Positions 14,164 through 22,759 of a DNA stretch of 37,266 nt are shown piece by piece (within the stretch, counting starts at the first letter, position 1; each line of letters begins with the position of its first letter). The DNA comes from Desulfobacterales bacterium. Lineage in GTDB: Bacteria; Desulfobacterota; Desulfobacteria; Desulfobacterales; B30-G6. The DNA lies in contig JAOZRT010000011.1 in the NCBI GenBank assembly GCA_029940035.1, positions 1 to 37,266 on the forward strand, given 5' to 3'. A program made the position numbers and the translations under genes. The notes under the pieces are model-generated. The model worked only from the letters and a program-made list of their open reading frames with translations, was not told where the DNA came from and searched no databases.

Positions 14164-15540
14164 TTAGATCATTTGAATGACGGTTTCCAGCATTTCGTCG
14201 GCCACGTTGATGAGCTGGGCCGCGGCTTCGAACGCGTGCTGGTATTGGATGAGCCTGACCATCTCCTCATCCAGGGAAACACCGGAAATTGACTCGCGAT
14301 AGGCCACCAGGCCGGCGGACACGTCATGCTGGTGGCTTGCATTCAGGTTGGCTGTCTGCAGATCGCCGCCGATGTCGCTGACCAGGGACGTGTAGTACTG
14401 CCCGAAATTCGTTGTCCCTCCGTTCATGAGGGCAGCTGATTGCAATGCTGAAATGGCCAGCGCTGCGCCATTGCCGCCAGGAACACTTTCAGAGGGTCCT
14501 GCAGCGGCGATTTTATCCGGATCATTCAATATGGCGGTGTTGACAGTGATGTCCGCGGCCGTGGAACCTGTAAAAAAAGCATTTTGAGTGCCGTCAAGGG
14601 CGCGGCCGTTGGTGTGGACCGCGTTGACTTCGGTTATCATTCCGCCGGCCAGGCTATCGAGCCGGCCCATGATGTCGGGAATGATCTGATCCCTGACTTC
14701 GAGCAAGCCCTTTAGTTCACCGCTGCCGATCTGATCTGTGATTACCGTCTCATTACCCTGGCCGTCCACCCAGACGATGGCGTCCTGGAAGGGGCCGATG
14801 CCCGGCGGTGCGGTATCCAGCTCCATAAACCGGGTGTTTTCCACCAGGGGGTTTCCCGAGGCAAGGGTGACGGACAGGGTTCCATCTTCTTGTTCGTGGG
14901 CTGTCACGTCAACCTTTTCGGCAAGCTCTTTGAGCAGTTGCAGGCGTGCGTCTTTCAGGGCGTTGGTCTCACTCCCTGCTAGGTCGCCCTGGCGGATGCG
15001 TCCATTGAGTTCCGCCAGTTGGCCTGCGATGGCGTTGATACTGTCAATGGTATGTTTAATGGTGGTATTGGCTTGCTGTTGAAGCTGGCTGAGATTGGCG
15101 GAGAGCCCGTTGAAAAGAGTGGTCAGCTCCCGGCTGCGGGCCAGCAGCTGGTTTCGCTCCACCGGTCCGGAGGGGAGGTTGGACAAATCCATCCAGGCGT
15201 TCCAGAATGCGTTGAGACGCTGGCTCAACCCTGTCCCCGAGGACTCATCAAACAGAATCTCAATTCTTTCCAGACCACTCTGCTGGCTGTTCCACCTACC
15301 GGTGGCTTGAATGGCCGAGGTGATCTGGGCTTCCAGATAACGGTCGTAAACCCGCCCGATGTCAACCCCCACGATACCTTGTGAAAGTGACGTGGGCCCC
15401 TGGTTTGAAAAGGTTACCCGCTGCCGGGTGTAGCCCTGGGTATCGGCATTGGCAATGTTCCTGCCGGTGATGTCGATGGCCTTTTGCTGGGCAAGGAGTG
15501 CCGTGCGGCCGATATCCAGTATATTGGAAATGTTTGTCAT
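14164..15540 (-). CDS. flgK: Flagellar hook-associated protein FlgK (HAP1)
   Basis: A 458-residue protein with the axial-protein N-terminus (TALLAQQKAIDITGRNIANADTQGYTRQ, abridged) and a C-terminal helix (EEMVRLIQYQHAFEAAAQLI) typical of FlgK. It forms the first junction zone distal to the hook. ATG 15540 is preferred over the in-frame GTG at 15552 because AGG sits 5 bases before it. It follows flgN, its export chaperone gene, by 65 bases. Confidence 0.93.
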   Translation of the reverse strand: MTNISNILDIGRTALLAQQKAIDITGRNIANADTQGYTRQRVTFSNQGPTSLSQGIVGVDIGRVYDRYLEAQITSAIQATGRWNSQQSGLERIEILFDESSGTGLSQRLNAFWNAWMDLSNLPSGPVERNQLLARSRELTTLFNGLSANLSQLQQQANTTIKHTIDSINAIAGQLAELNGRIRQGDLAGSETNALKDARLQLLKELAEKVDVTAHEQEDGTLSVTLASGNPLVENTRFMELDTAPPGIGPFQDAIVWVDGQGNETVITDQIGSGELKGLLEVRDQIIPDIMGRLDSLAGGMITEVNAVHTNGRALDGTQNAFFTGSTAADITVNTAILNDPDKIAAAGPSESVPGGNGAALAISALQSAALMNGGTTNFGQYYTSLVSDIGGDLQTANLNASHQHDVSAGLVAYRESISGVSLDEEMVRLIQYQHAFEAAAQLINVADEMLETVIQMI

Positions 15541-15605
15541 AGGTACCTGCACATCTGTCGGTATTTATTTTGGGGCTATCATTCCCCGGTCAGGGTCCGG
15601 CCGGA

Positions 15606-16106
15606 TTAAATCGTACGGGCCAGGAGCCTGCCGCTTTGGTCCTGCATCGCCAGGCTGCCGTTCTGGTGATAGACCGGATCCGGCGCGAGGTGATTGCTCA
15701 AAAAGGCCATCGAATCGGTTACCAGCCCCTGGGAATGGATGATGAGCGCACGGTTGGTTCGATGCACATCCTTTATTTGGCTGATTGTCGCTGAAAGCTC
15801 ATCACCCAGGGCCGACAATTTGTATGACTGGCGAATATCCACTTTTTCAGCCAGGCGCGTAAGGGTAAGGTCCGCCGCATCCAGGCTGAGCGCTGCGGCA
15901 AGGCCCTCGACGATGCGGTGGCGCTGTTCCTCAAGTATTTTGATTTTCAGGACCAGGTTTTCTTTCTTCTTGGCACTGGTGTTGATGTTTTCCAGATCAA
16001 AATCCAGGAGCGACTGCCGTTCTTCACCATACAAGGCAAGCAAGGAGCGGTACAGGGTTACCGTATCGTCCAAAAGCAGCAGCAGGCTGTTTATCATCTG
16101 TTCCAT
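15606..16106 (-). CDS. flgN: Flagellar export chaperone FlgN
   Basis: A 166-residue, all-helical, coiled-coil protein with the FlgN-like N-terminus (LLLLLDDTVTLYRSLLALYGEERQSLL, abridged) and a heptad-rich centre (KKENLVLKIKILEEQRHRIV). FlgN proteins are cytoplasmic chaperones that hold FlgK and FlgL for export. AGGAGA precedes the ATG by 8 bases. Position between flgM and flgK is the usual one. The family is poorly conserved, so context carries part of the call. Confidence 0.85.
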   Translation of the reverse strand: MEQMINSLLLLLDDTVTLYRSLLALYGEERQSLLDFDLENINTSAKKKENLVLKIKILEEQRHRIVEGLAAALSLDAADLTLTRLAEKVDIRQSYKLSALGDELSATISQIKDVHRTNRALIIHSQGLVTDSMAFLSNHLAPDPVYHQNGSLAMQDQSGRLLARTI

Positions 16107-16184
16107 GTGTGTATCTCCTGCCAGGTAACCCTGCAGTCAAAAAAGCGGCCAGTTGCCGGGCTGGTTCGTGTCTTATCCAAGGGT

Positions 16185-16496
16185 TTAGGACGATTCGTCC
16201 GTAAAAGCTTCTTTCAGCATAACGGCTGCAATTTTGCCGGCATCAACCTGATACGTGCCTGTTTCGAGCTGATTCCGGATCCGGGCAACCTCGTCCTCTC
16301 TGACCTCCGGAAACGAACTGGCAAGTTTTCTGGCCGCCTGGACCTGTTTGGCCCGGGCAGATAGCTCTACTTTGTCACCGTCTGCCTGGCCGGCGAGTGC
16401 CGGCTGATGGACGTCCGGTTTGAGCCGTTTACGGGCATCGATATTTTTAATTAAATTATCCAGGCTGTTATGCGGCTTTTTTCCAGTTATCTCCAT
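16185..16496 (-). CDS. flgM: Anti-sigma-28 factor FlgM
   Basis: A 103-residue protein. The C-terminal half carries the FlgM sigma-28 binding region (KVELSARAKQVQAARKL ... RIRNQLETGTYQVDAGKIA, abridged), and the N-terminal half is polar and disordered-looking. FlgM holds FliA inactive until the hook-basal body is complete, then is secreted through it. AAGGGG precedes the ATG by 8 bases. It is the first gene after a consensus sigma-28 promoter, so FliA and FlgM form a feedback loop. Confidence 0.92.
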   Translation of the reverse strand: MEITGKKPHNSLDNLIKNIDARKRLKPDVHQPALAGQADGDKVELSARAKQVQAARKLASSFPEVREDEVARIRNQLETGTYQVDAGKIAAVMLKEAFTDESS

Positions 16497-16559
16497 GGAG
16501 ATGCCCCTTCTTGCGTACCGGTAAATTGTTGCGGAAATGCACTTTATCCCTTACGGGTA

Positions 16560-16586
16560 TTATCGGCGGATCAGGGAAAAACTTTA
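16560..16586 (-). promoter_or_regulatory. Perfect sigma-28 (FliA) promoter for flgM-flgN-flgK-flgL
   Basis: Read on the minus strand: TAAAGTTT (16586-16579), 11 bases, GCCGATAA (16567-16560). All 16 consensus positions match the enterobacterial FliA promoter with exact spacing. The flgM start is 63 bases downstream. Confidence 0.92.
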
Positions 16587-16610
16587 GCGTAAACTGCTTT
16601 TTTTATGGGT

Positions 16611-16976
16611 TTAATCGGCAATCTCCTCCCTCGAATTTTCACTGAGTCGATTGGCCATCTGCTGCATAAGAAAATCCGCCAGGCCGATACCCTTCTGGGC
16701 TGACAAACGACGGGCTATTTCGATGTCAAACAAAGATGTATACGTTTCCGACTGCATGCTTTTGCCAAGGTATCCGTCATCAGGGATGGTGGCCCGCATC
16801 TCCTTCAACAGCTGATAAAGAAACAGGGATTCAAACTCAGTGCAGGCTTCCTGCAGCGTTTGGCGGTCCCCGCCGCCTTGGGTTTCATCGGCCTTGCCCC
16901 TGGTCGCCGCCTGCGTCCTTTGGCCGGCAACCGCCAGGCTGATGGTTGACCCGGGTATGCCCGGCAGTTCTGTCAT
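16611..16976 (-). CDS. flgJ: Rod-binding protein FlgJ, short form without muramidase
   Basis: A 121-residue protein corresponding only to the N-terminal rod-cap domain of FlgJ (ACTEFESLFLYQLLKEMRATIP, abridged; YTSLFDIEIARRLSAQKGIGLADFL, abridged). The C-terminal peptidoglycan hydrolase domain of enterobacterial FlgJ is absent; such short forms are normal in many deltaproteobacteria, so this is not a truncation. Another enzyme must open the cell wall for the rod. ATG at 16976 overlaps the flgI stop (ATGTGATGA), with GGAG 8 bases upstream. Confidence 0.88.
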   Translation of the reverse strand: MTELPGIPGSTISLAVAGQRTQAATRGKADETQGGGDRQTLQEACTEFESLFLYQLLKEMRATIPDDGYLGKSMQSETYTSLFDIEIARRLSAQKGIGLADFLMQQMANRLSENSREEIAD

Positions 16977-18076
16977 CACATAATCTCCAGTTTGGCAGAC
17001 AATGCCCCGGCCGCCTCGATCGCCTGCAGGATGGAGATCAGATCCCGGGGGGTGATACCCAGTGCGTTCAGGGCCCTGACCACCTCGCCGAGACTCACCC
17101 CGGCCTTAATGATATGCAGCCGGCTGTTCTCCTCTTCGACCTGTACACTGGTATCCGGGGTGACCACTGTCTGGCCAGCGCGTGAGAATGGCAAGGGTTG
17201 GCTTACATCAGCCGATTCCTTGATTTGTATGCTCAAATTGCCGTGGGCGATGGCAATGGTGCTGATTCGGACGTTTTCTCCCATTACCACGGTACCGGTG
17301 CGTTCGTTGATTACGACTTTGGCCTTGTTGTCGGGCGTGACAGATAAGCTTTCCATGTGGGTAATCAGTTGAACGATGTGCTGCTTATGGGATTCCGGAA
17401 TCCGAATCTTGATGGTGCCGGGATTTTGGGTGAAGGCAATGGGCATACCAAAGGCGTCATTGATGGTCTGGCTGACGCGGGAGGCTGTCGTAAAATCCGG
17501 CACGGTCAGGTTCAGCGAAAACTGCCCGTCCGCAATAAAATCGGTTTTAATTTCTCTTTCGATCATGGCCCCCTGGGGAACCCGTCCTACGGTGGGAAAA
17601 TTTTTCTGAACGCCGGCGCCGGCGCCACTGGCCTGAAACCCCCCGGTACTGACCGGTCCCTGGGCCACGGCGTAAACAATGCCGTTTACCGCTTTCAGGG
17701 GAGTTAGCAGCAACGTGCCCCCCTGCAGATTGCTGGCATCACCCAGAGAGCTGACCAGGACGTCTATCCGGTTGCCCACAGAGACATAGGGTGGCATTTC
17801 AGCGGTCACCATTACGGCGGCGACGTTTTCAACCCGGATGGCTTTGGCATCAATGGTCATGCCCATATTTTCGAGCATGGTGACAATGGATTGTCTCGTG
17901 AACAGGGCCTTGGTACCGTCTCCGGAGCCATCTAGCCCGATGACCAGCCCGTATCCAATCAACTGGTTCGACCGGACCCCTTTGATGGAAGCGATGTCCT
18001 TGATCCGGGCGGCATTGGCCATTGATGCCAGTGCCAGCAATAGAATGGGAATGAATAGGTAATGGATTTTTTTCAT
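16976..18076 (-). CDS. flgI: Flagellar P-ring protein FlgI
   Basis: A 366-residue secreted protein. The signal peptide is MKKIHYLFIPILLLALAS with cleavage after ANA, and the mature protein starts ARIKDIASIKGVRSNQLIGY, the family hallmark, followed by GLVIGLDGSGDG. The C-terminus ends with NALGITPRDLISILQAIEAAG. ATG 18076 is chosen because it gives a proper signal peptide; the frame is open further upstream. FlgI forms the periplasmic P-ring, so the cell has an outer membrane and peptidoglycan. It overlaps flgJ. Confidence 0.94.
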   Translation of the reverse strand: MKKIHYLFIPILLLALASMANAARIKDIASIKGVRSNQLIGYGLVIGLDGSGDGTKALFTRQSIVTMLENMGMTIDAKAIRVENVAAVMVTAEMPPYVSVGNRIDVLVSSLGDASNLQGGTLLLTPLKAVNGIVYAVAQGPVSTGGFQASGAGAGVQKNFPTVGRVPQGAMIEREIKTDFIADGQFSLNLTVPDFTTASRVSQTINDAFGMPIAFTQNPGTIKIRIPESHKQHIVQLITHMESLSVTPDNKAKVVINERTGTVVMGENVRISTIAIAHGNLSIQIKESADVSQPLPFSRAGQTVVTPDTSVQVEEENSRLHIIKAGVSLGEVVRALNALGITPRDLISILQAIEAAGALSAKLEIM

Positions 18077-18140
18077 GGCGGTTCTCGAGGCCTCTTCTAA
18101 GGCGAACTTCATGGGTAAAGGTGATGCCAATGACCGCAGT

Positions 18141-18887
18141 TTAAAACGGCCAGAATTTATTGAACAGGCTGGTCATCCAGCCCGGACGCTGTCGATCGTT
18201 GATAACCCCCTTGCCGCTGTATTCGATTTGTGCTTCGGCAACATAGGTGGAAAGGATCTCGTTTCTGGGAGAAATATCTTTGGTTCTGATGACGCCCGAA
18301 AGATAAATGAACTGTTTTTCGTTGTTGATGGTGACTTCCCGGTTGCCCAGAATTCTGAGATTCCCGTTGGGGAGAACTTCGGTTACGTTGGCAGTTATGT
18401 ATGCTGTCAGGTCGCCGCGTCTTTTGGTAGCGCCTTCTCCTTCAAAGTCGCTTTCAAAGCCTGCACTCAGTTCCCCCAGAGGGTTGAACGTCCAATCTGC
18501 GGTCTTGTTTTCCAAACCGAAGAATTTGTCTGTTTTAATGCCGATGGAGGAGTCCCTTCCCGTGGTGGTGGTCGCTTGATTCACGGCACTGGAAGATTCG
18601 ATGATCTTGACGGTTACGATGTCGCCCACGTGTAAGGCCTTTTGACTGACAAAAAGGGTGCCGAAATCACTGTTCTGCTGCCAAAGGGAGTGCTTTGAAT
18701 TTACGGCTGCCGCCTGCGTGGGCAAAGCAGGTGCCGGGGCTTCGGCCGCCGGCAGCGATGCCGGGTGTCCCGCGGCAGTTGGATTGTCCTTGGCCGCCGT
18801 ACTGCATCCCGAAAGCAGGCCAAGCAGGAGGGCACCGATTACCATGTGACAGCAGGATAACTTTTTAAGGGGTGTAATTGTTTGCAT
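18141..18887 (-). CDS. flgH: Flagellar L-ring lipoprotein FlgH
   Basis: A 248-residue lipoprotein with lipobox LLSGC (Cys28), then a Pro/Ala-rich linker (about 30-62) longer than in E. coli FlgH. The conserved body has SLWQQNSDFGTLFVSQKALH, VGDIVTVKI, LPNGNLRILGNREVTIN and VIRTKDISPRNEILSTYVAEA (abridged). FlgH forms the outer-membrane L-ring. It lies between flgA and flgI in the rod/ring operon. Confidence 0.93.
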   Translation of the reverse strand: MQTITPLKKLSCCHMVIGALLLGLLSGCSTAAKDNPTAAGHPASLPAAEAPAPALPTQAAAVNSKHSLWQQNSDFGTLFVSQKALHVGDIVTVKIIESSSAVNQATTTTGRDSSIGIKTDKFFGLENKTADWTFNPLGELSAGFESDFEGEGATKRRGDLTAYITANVTEVLPNGNLRILGNREVTINNEKQFIYLSGVIRTKDISPRNEILSTYVAEAQIEYSGKGVINDRQRPGWMTSLFNKFWPF

Positions 18888-18919
18888 GTCCTTGTGCGTC
18901 CCTTTGTCCTTTAGACCGG

Positions 18920-19933
18920 TTAAAAAATGATCTGAACGGTTTTGGCATCGACAACATAGCCGAAAAGTTCTTTTTTGGTGTCAATGTTCACTATTCTGAT
19001 ACGCTCTCCCTGCTGCCCGTTGCTCTTGGCCTGGCCGAGAGCCGTCACCTGCAGGGCGCCGTTGGCCGCTTTGAGGATGACCACATCGCCCCTTTTTACA
19101 AGCGGCGGCAATTCAACCGTATCGGTGCGCAGGACAGTTCCCGCCAAAAGAGACTTGGTGACCCGGTTACCGATGATGTCCTGGTCGGCAGAGATGGCAT
19201 TCTGGGGAATGTCGGCCACGTTCATGGGAACCCTTTCCACATTTTCCGTGGTGATGCGCTGGTGTCTGCGCATGGCATGTTTAAGCACCACCACCTCCTG
19301 GAGCACTTCCGCCTTGAGCGTGGCCCAGATTTTACGGTAATACATGTTGTCCACGAATACGGATACACCCACGGGGATCGTATTGGAAACTACTGAATTG
19401 GCAGGGAATTTAACACGGTAGGAAACTACGCCGCTGGGAACCACGAGATCTTTCGAAATCAGAATATCCTTGATGACGCCCTGCCTTCCCTGGAAAAGAT
19501 CCACGTTTCGGAGAGCGTCCCTGATGGCGGTTTCAATATTTTCGCGACTGACGTGCGTGCTGCTGCGCACCAGGGTCGTTAAAGCGGTTTGCCTCAAGGC
19601 AACCCGGTGAGCGGGGATACCGTGCTGTTTCAATCGCAGGGTCACGTAGGCGGCATCGATTTGCCGGGATTCTCCAGGTAGTGGTGCGCGGCCCACGACG
19701 AGGGACTCCAGGTCGGCCACCAGTTCAGGATTGCCGCCCTGCACCGTGGCGATATCCCCCAGCCGTACGGGGTCCCTGTCCACCGTGGCCGTTGGCTGCA
19801 TTTGTATGCGTACATCGGTGGTGCTGCCAAACGACTGGCTGCCGATGATCAGCAGCAGAAGCAGCGCGACCGCCATTCCAAGTCCGGGTTTCATAACCCT
19901 TGGGCTATTGTGATGAGCCTTTGATCGCTTCAT
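18920..19933 (-). CDS. flgA: Flagellar P-ring assembly chaperone FlgA
   Basis: A 337-residue periplasmic protein with an N-terminal hydrophobic signal (about 20-35). The C-terminal 140 residues hold a SAF-type domain (RRHQRITTENVERVPMNVAD, PQNAISADQDIIGNRVTKSL) and end with VNIDTKKELFGYVVDAKTVQ. FlgA assists FlgI polymerisation around the rod. It is longer than E. coli FlgA (219 residues), with an extra N-terminal beta-rich segment, as in other deltaproteobacteria. It follows flgG by 25 bases. Confidence 0.9.
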   Translation of the reverse strand: MKRSKAHHNSPRVMKPGLGMAVALLLLLIIGSQSFGSTTDVRIQMQPTATVDRDPVRLGDIATVQGGNPELVADLESLVVGRAPLPGESRQIDAAYVTLRLKQHGIPAHRVALRQTALTTLVRSSTHVSRENIETAIRDALRNVDLFQGRQGVIKDILISKDLVVPSGVVSYRVKFPANSVVSNTIPVGVSVFVDNMYYRKIWATLKAEVLQEVVVLKHAMRRHQRITTENVERVPMNVADIPQNAISADQDIIGNRVTKSLLAGTVLRTDTVELPPLVKRGDVVILKAANGALQVTALGQAKSNGQQGERIRIVNIDTKKELFGYVVDAKTVQIIF

Positions 19934-19958
19934 GATTAAACTCGCTTCCCACTAGTGA

Positions 19959-20747
19959 TTAACGCTTGATATTGTTTGCCATTTGGAGCATTTCATCTGA
20001 GGTTTGAATGACCTTGCTGTTGATTTCGTAGGCTCTTTGGGCCGTGATCATATTGACCATTTCATCCACTACATTGACGTTGCTCATTTCAACATAACCC
20101 TGCGCTATTGTTCCCAGTCCATCCTGACCGGGCGTTCCGATGGTGGCTTCTCCCGAAGAGGAGGTCGGCAGATACAGGTTTCGGCCAATGCTTTGCAAGC
20201 CGGTAGGATTGGTAAACTGAGCCAGCTCGATGCTGCCGATGTCAATGGCTTCCGAAGATCCAGGCTGCAGAACAGAGACCGTGCCATCCGTTCCGATACT
20301 GACGCTGATAACATCACCCGGGATGGAAATTTCAGGGTCCATGATAAAACCGTCGGAGGTAACGATACGGCCCTCGCTGTCCAGTTTGAAGGTCCCGGCG
20401 CGTGAATAGGCCAGTTCCCCATTGGGTTGAAGAATCTGAAAAAAACCGGAACCCTCGATGGCCATATCAAACGGGTTCTGGGTGTGTTGGAAATCGCCCT
20501 GAGTGAACAGCTTCTGGGTTGCCGCCGGGCGGGTGCCGTGCCCGACCTGGATACCGGTGGGGACCTGGGTGGCATTTGAAGACGATGCCCCGGGCACTTT
20601 CAGATTTTCATACAAAAGATCTTGGAAGTCGGCCCGGCTTTTCTTAAATCCGGAAGTGTTTACATTGGCCAGGTTGTTGGCGATCACATCGATGTTCAGG
20701 TTCTGAGCCTGCATCCCCGTGGCCGCTGACCATAAGCTTCTCATCAT
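19959..20747 (-). CDS. flgG: Distal rod protein FlgG
   Basis: A 262-residue axial protein with the standard N-terminus [38 protein letters not shown], the FlgG-specific [10 protein letters not shown], and the C-terminus [20 protein letters not shown]. It builds the distal rod that passes through the P and L rings. GAGGAG lies 9 bases before the ATG. Length is normal. Confidence 0.95.
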   Translation of the reverse strand: MMRSLWSAATGMQAQNLNIDVIANNLANVNTSGFKKSRADFQDLLYENLKVPGASSSNATQVPTGIQVGHGTRPAATQKLFTQGDFQHTQNPFDMAIEGSGFFQILQPNGELAYSRAGTFKLDSEGRIVTSDGFIMDPEISIPGDVISVSIGTDGTVSVLQPGSSEAIDIGSIELAQFTNPTGLQSIGRNLYLPTSSSGEATIGTPGQDGLGTIAQGYVEMSNVNVVDEMVNMITAQRAYEINSKVIQTSDEMLQMANNIKR

Positions 20748-20772
20748 AATTCATACTCCTCTATCATTCGAT

Positions 20773-20810
20773 TATACCGGTTGTCATAAGTCTGCTCCGA
20801 TACGAGCTTC
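20773..20810. repeat. Dispersed intergenic element, copy C
   Basis: It begins TATACCGGTTGTCATAAGTC and continues TGCTCCGATACGAGCTTC. It is the closest relative of copy B (7127-7163). It lies 26 bases upstream of the flgG start, in the same orientation relative to the gene. Confidence 0.6.
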
Positions 20811-20870
20811 GTATTTATGAAAAATATACCAGTTTATAAACTAGGCCGGCCTAAAAAAAGGTGACAACCG
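20778..20870. repeat. 93-bp unit with 9-bp inverted termini and internal palindromes (MITE-like)
   Basis: The flgF-flgG spacer contains CGGTTGTCA (20778-20786) and its exact reverse complement TGACAACCG (20862-20870). Between them are two adjoining perfect 12-bp palindromes, AGTTTATAAACT (20831-20842) and TAGGCCGGCCTA (20842-20853). No clear target duplication is visible. A small non-autonomous element is one reading; a structured leader is another. Confidence 0.45.
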
Positions 20871-20904
20871 CTATTCAAGTAGCTATAGATGACGCTGATA
20901 GCCA

Positions 20905-21660
20905 TCAAACCACGGATCCAACACCGTCAATCGCCTGTGCATTGACATCATCGAAAGCCTCCAGCACTTTTTGATAGGCTTCGAATACCCTCAATGCCTC
21001 TATCATTTCGACCATGCCCCTGACCGGGTCCACGTTGCCCAACTCGACAAATCCCTGCGCGATTGAAAATGATTCAGACGGCAGTGCGGATGCCTCTCCG
21101 CTCGTGCTGCGGAAGAGTGATTCTCCGACCTTTTCCAGCTGTCCCGGATTGTGGAAGCGGGAAATGCGGAGTTGGTCTACCGGGCTGCCGTCCACAGACA
21201 GATGACCCTCCCCGTCCACGGTAATGATTCCGCTGTCCAACTGGATGGTGCCGCTGTGGCCCAGAACGGGATACCCTTCGGCGGTCGTCAGGTCGCCGTC
21301 CTCCGAAATCATGAAATTGCCTTTGCGGGTGTACTGCACACCGTCGGGGGTTTGTATGTTGAAGAAGCCATCCCCATCGATAGCCAAATCCAGCGGGTTT
21401 CCTGTCTGCTGCAGGGGGCCCTGGGAGAAATTGATATAGTAGTCCATGGAAGGATAACCCAGCAGAACCGGCTCCAGGGATGCACGGGCGGCGGTATCTG
21501 TTTCCAATGGATCGATGGGAACAGCGCCAATGAGTTTGAAGTGCGTCCTTTCCTCCTTGAATCCGGCCGTATGGACATTGGCCAGGTTGTTGGCCAGAAT
21601 GTCCATGCGGTACTGCTGAATCAAGGCGCCGGTGGCTACCTGGTACACGCCATCTGACAT
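20905..21660 (-). CDS. flgF: Flagellar proximal rod protein FlgF
   Basis: A 251-residue rod protein. The N-terminus has VYQVATGALIQQYRMDILAN and NLANVHTAGFKEERTHF, and the C-terminus has VELGNVDPVRGMVEMIEALR, DP being usual for FlgF and its rod relatives. ATG 21660 is favoured over ATG 21666 and upstream in-frame starts because AAGGAG lies 7 bases before it. It heads the rod/ring genes and is preceded by a sigma-54-like element. Length is normal for FlgF. Confidence 0.92.
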   Translation of the reverse strand: MSDGVYQVATGALIQQYRMDILANNLANVHTAGFKEERTHFKLIGAVPIDPLETDTAARASLEPVLLGYPSMDYYINFSQGPLQQTGNPLDLAIDGDGFFNIQTPDGVQYTRKGNFMISEDGDLTTAEGYPVLGHSGTIQLDSGIITVDGEGHLSVDGSPVDQLRISRFHNPGQLEKVGESLFRSTSGEASALPSESFSIAQGFVELGNVDPVRGMVEMIEALRVFEAYQKVLEAFDDVNAQAIDGVGSVV

Positions 21661-21742
21661 GCTCATTCTCCTTTGGTTGTGCACTTTACCGGGCCTGCTC
21701 GCATGGCCCTTATTCGTCGTGTTTCAATTTCACTATCCTGAT

Positions 21743-21758
21743 TGCAAATACTGCGCCA
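21743..21758 (-). promoter_or_regulatory. Sigma-54 promoter upstream of flgF
   Basis: On the minus strand the sequence reads TGGCGCAGTATTTGCA, matching TGGCACG-N4-TTGCA with the invariant GG and GC correctly spaced and only two deviations in the conserved positions. Transcription would start about 70 bases before the flgF start codon. Confidence 0.8.
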
Positions 21759-21821
21759 ATAGTTTCTGTATAAATAATACATTAATATCAAAATGTTAAA
21801 CGGCTTATGCAAGGTATGTCC

Positions 21822-21845
21822 TGCCGGCTGTCGTATAAGCCGGCA
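21822..21845. terminator. GC-rich hairpin after the DUF2802 gene
   Basis: TGCCGGCT (21822-21829) and AGCCGGCA (21838-21845) form a perfect 8-bp stem with an 8-base loop, 54 bases beyond the DUF2802 stop. There is no U-tract on the minus strand, so any termination would be weak or factor-assisted. Confidence 0.45.
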
Positions 21846-21898
21846 AATATTGCCGGGTGGTTCGTTTTTTTGCCTAGCCGCAGCTATAGCGCCGGGTG

Positions 21899-22420
21899 TC
21901 AGCCGCCGGCTTCGATGGCCTCCAACAAGTTTTGATGTGTTCCCCGGTTAAACGGTGCGAGTTGGCAGCTGAGCTTGGCGATCAGATCAATTTCACAGCG
22001 GGGCAGCTCCACCCGGCGTTGGATGATGCCTGGTTCAACACCCCGGGCCGCTAGATGGGCAGCCTGTTGATAGCGGGTTGAAAGCGGGCTGCGGCCTTCG
22101 GATCCGGGGGACGTCCGTTTTTTCAACAGCCGGGCTGGTTCCGCAGAAGGCTTGGTCCCCCGGTCGCTTTCTGAGCGCAGGGTGACGGCTGGCCGGCGTC
22201 TGTTGTTATTTCGGGTTGCCGGCACCCGGACCAATGCCTTTTGAAACTGCTGTTCCACCAGCTGCGAGACCAGTGTTTCGCTGAAAGACGCATTGGGTCG
22301 GCTTGGCTGGCGCCGGTTTCTAAAAATTTGGACACTCAGGCAGCCGATCAGGATCAAACCGCTGCATACCGCTAACAACTGCAGTACGATCAGCCCCATA
22401 TCAAAATCTGTTTTGGACAT
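21899..22420 (-). CDS. DUF2802-like flagellar-operon protein, membrane-anchored
   Basis: A 173-residue protein with one N-terminal TM (about 8-30), a basic linker and a C-terminal helical motif (YQQAAHLAARGVEPGIIQRR ... ELPRCEIDLIAKLS) resembling DUF2802, a family commonly found next to fliA or flhFG in flagellar clusters. The motif looks like a winged or helix-turn-helix-like helical bundle, but its role is unknown. Two adjacent ATGs (22423 and 22420) follow GGAGGT; the second has the better spacing. It ends the fliL-to-fliA transcript. Confidence 0.7.
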   Translation of the reverse strand: MSKTDFDMGLIVLQLLAVCSGLILIGCLSVQIFRNRRQPSRPNASFSETLVSQLVEQQFQKALVRVPATRNNNRRRPAVTLRSESDRGTKPSAEPARLLKKRTSPGSEGRSPLSTRYQQAAHLAARGVEPGIIQRRVELPRCEIDLIAKLSCQLAPFNRGTHQNLLEAIEAGG

Positions 22421-22444
22421 CATACCTCCATTTTCAATATCCGG

Positions 22445-22735
22445 CTAGATGCGGATGTTAATCAAGTTCCCCTGGCGGCCAGCCGGCGGGTCGGCGCCCT
22501 TTTTACGGGAGGGGTTATCAGGCCCCCCTTTAGGGGACAACCGTCCGGAAGGCGATGCCTGAAGATCACGTTTATCAGCTTCCGGTTCTTTCTTGCGGTC
22601 AGGCCGAGGCTGCCCATGCGGATCACGTTTATGTTTTTTCTGACGGTTTTCCAGTTTCTGCCGGGAAACCTGGGCCACTTTGGAACTGGAGAATGTTTTG
22701 GGTGCTGTTCCAGGAAGCCGGATCGGATTTGCCAT
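22445..22735 (-). CDS. Small basic disordered protein after fliA
   Basis: A 96-residue protein rich in Lys, Arg, Pro, Gly and Asp, with no predicted fold beyond a short hydrophobic C-terminus (GNLINIRI). I do not recognise a family. It lies between fliA and the DUF2802 gene in the same direction with small gaps, and a G-rich Shine-Dalgarno-like tract precedes it. Small conserved-position ORFs occur here in other deltaproteobacterial flagellar clusters, from memory rather than comparison. A frame-shifted overlapping frame exists but is less well placed. Confidence 0.55.
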   Translation of the reverse strand: MANPIRLPGTAPKTFSSSKVAQVSRQKLENRQKKHKRDPHGQPRPDRKKEPEADKRDLQASPSGRLSPKGGPDNPSRKKGADPPAGRQGNLINIRI

Positions 22736-22759
22736 TGATTGTCCCCCCCCTTGCTGCTG

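Noticed and set aside
16611-16976. flgJ as a truncated pseudogene
   Set aside because: The short rod-cap-only form is normal in many deltaproteobacteria, and the frame, start overlap and stop are intact.
22741-22752. Run of C/G before the small basic gene as a phase-variation tract or frameshift
   Set aside because: The G-run is only eight bases and lies outside both coding frames; it more likely acts as part of the ribosome binding site.
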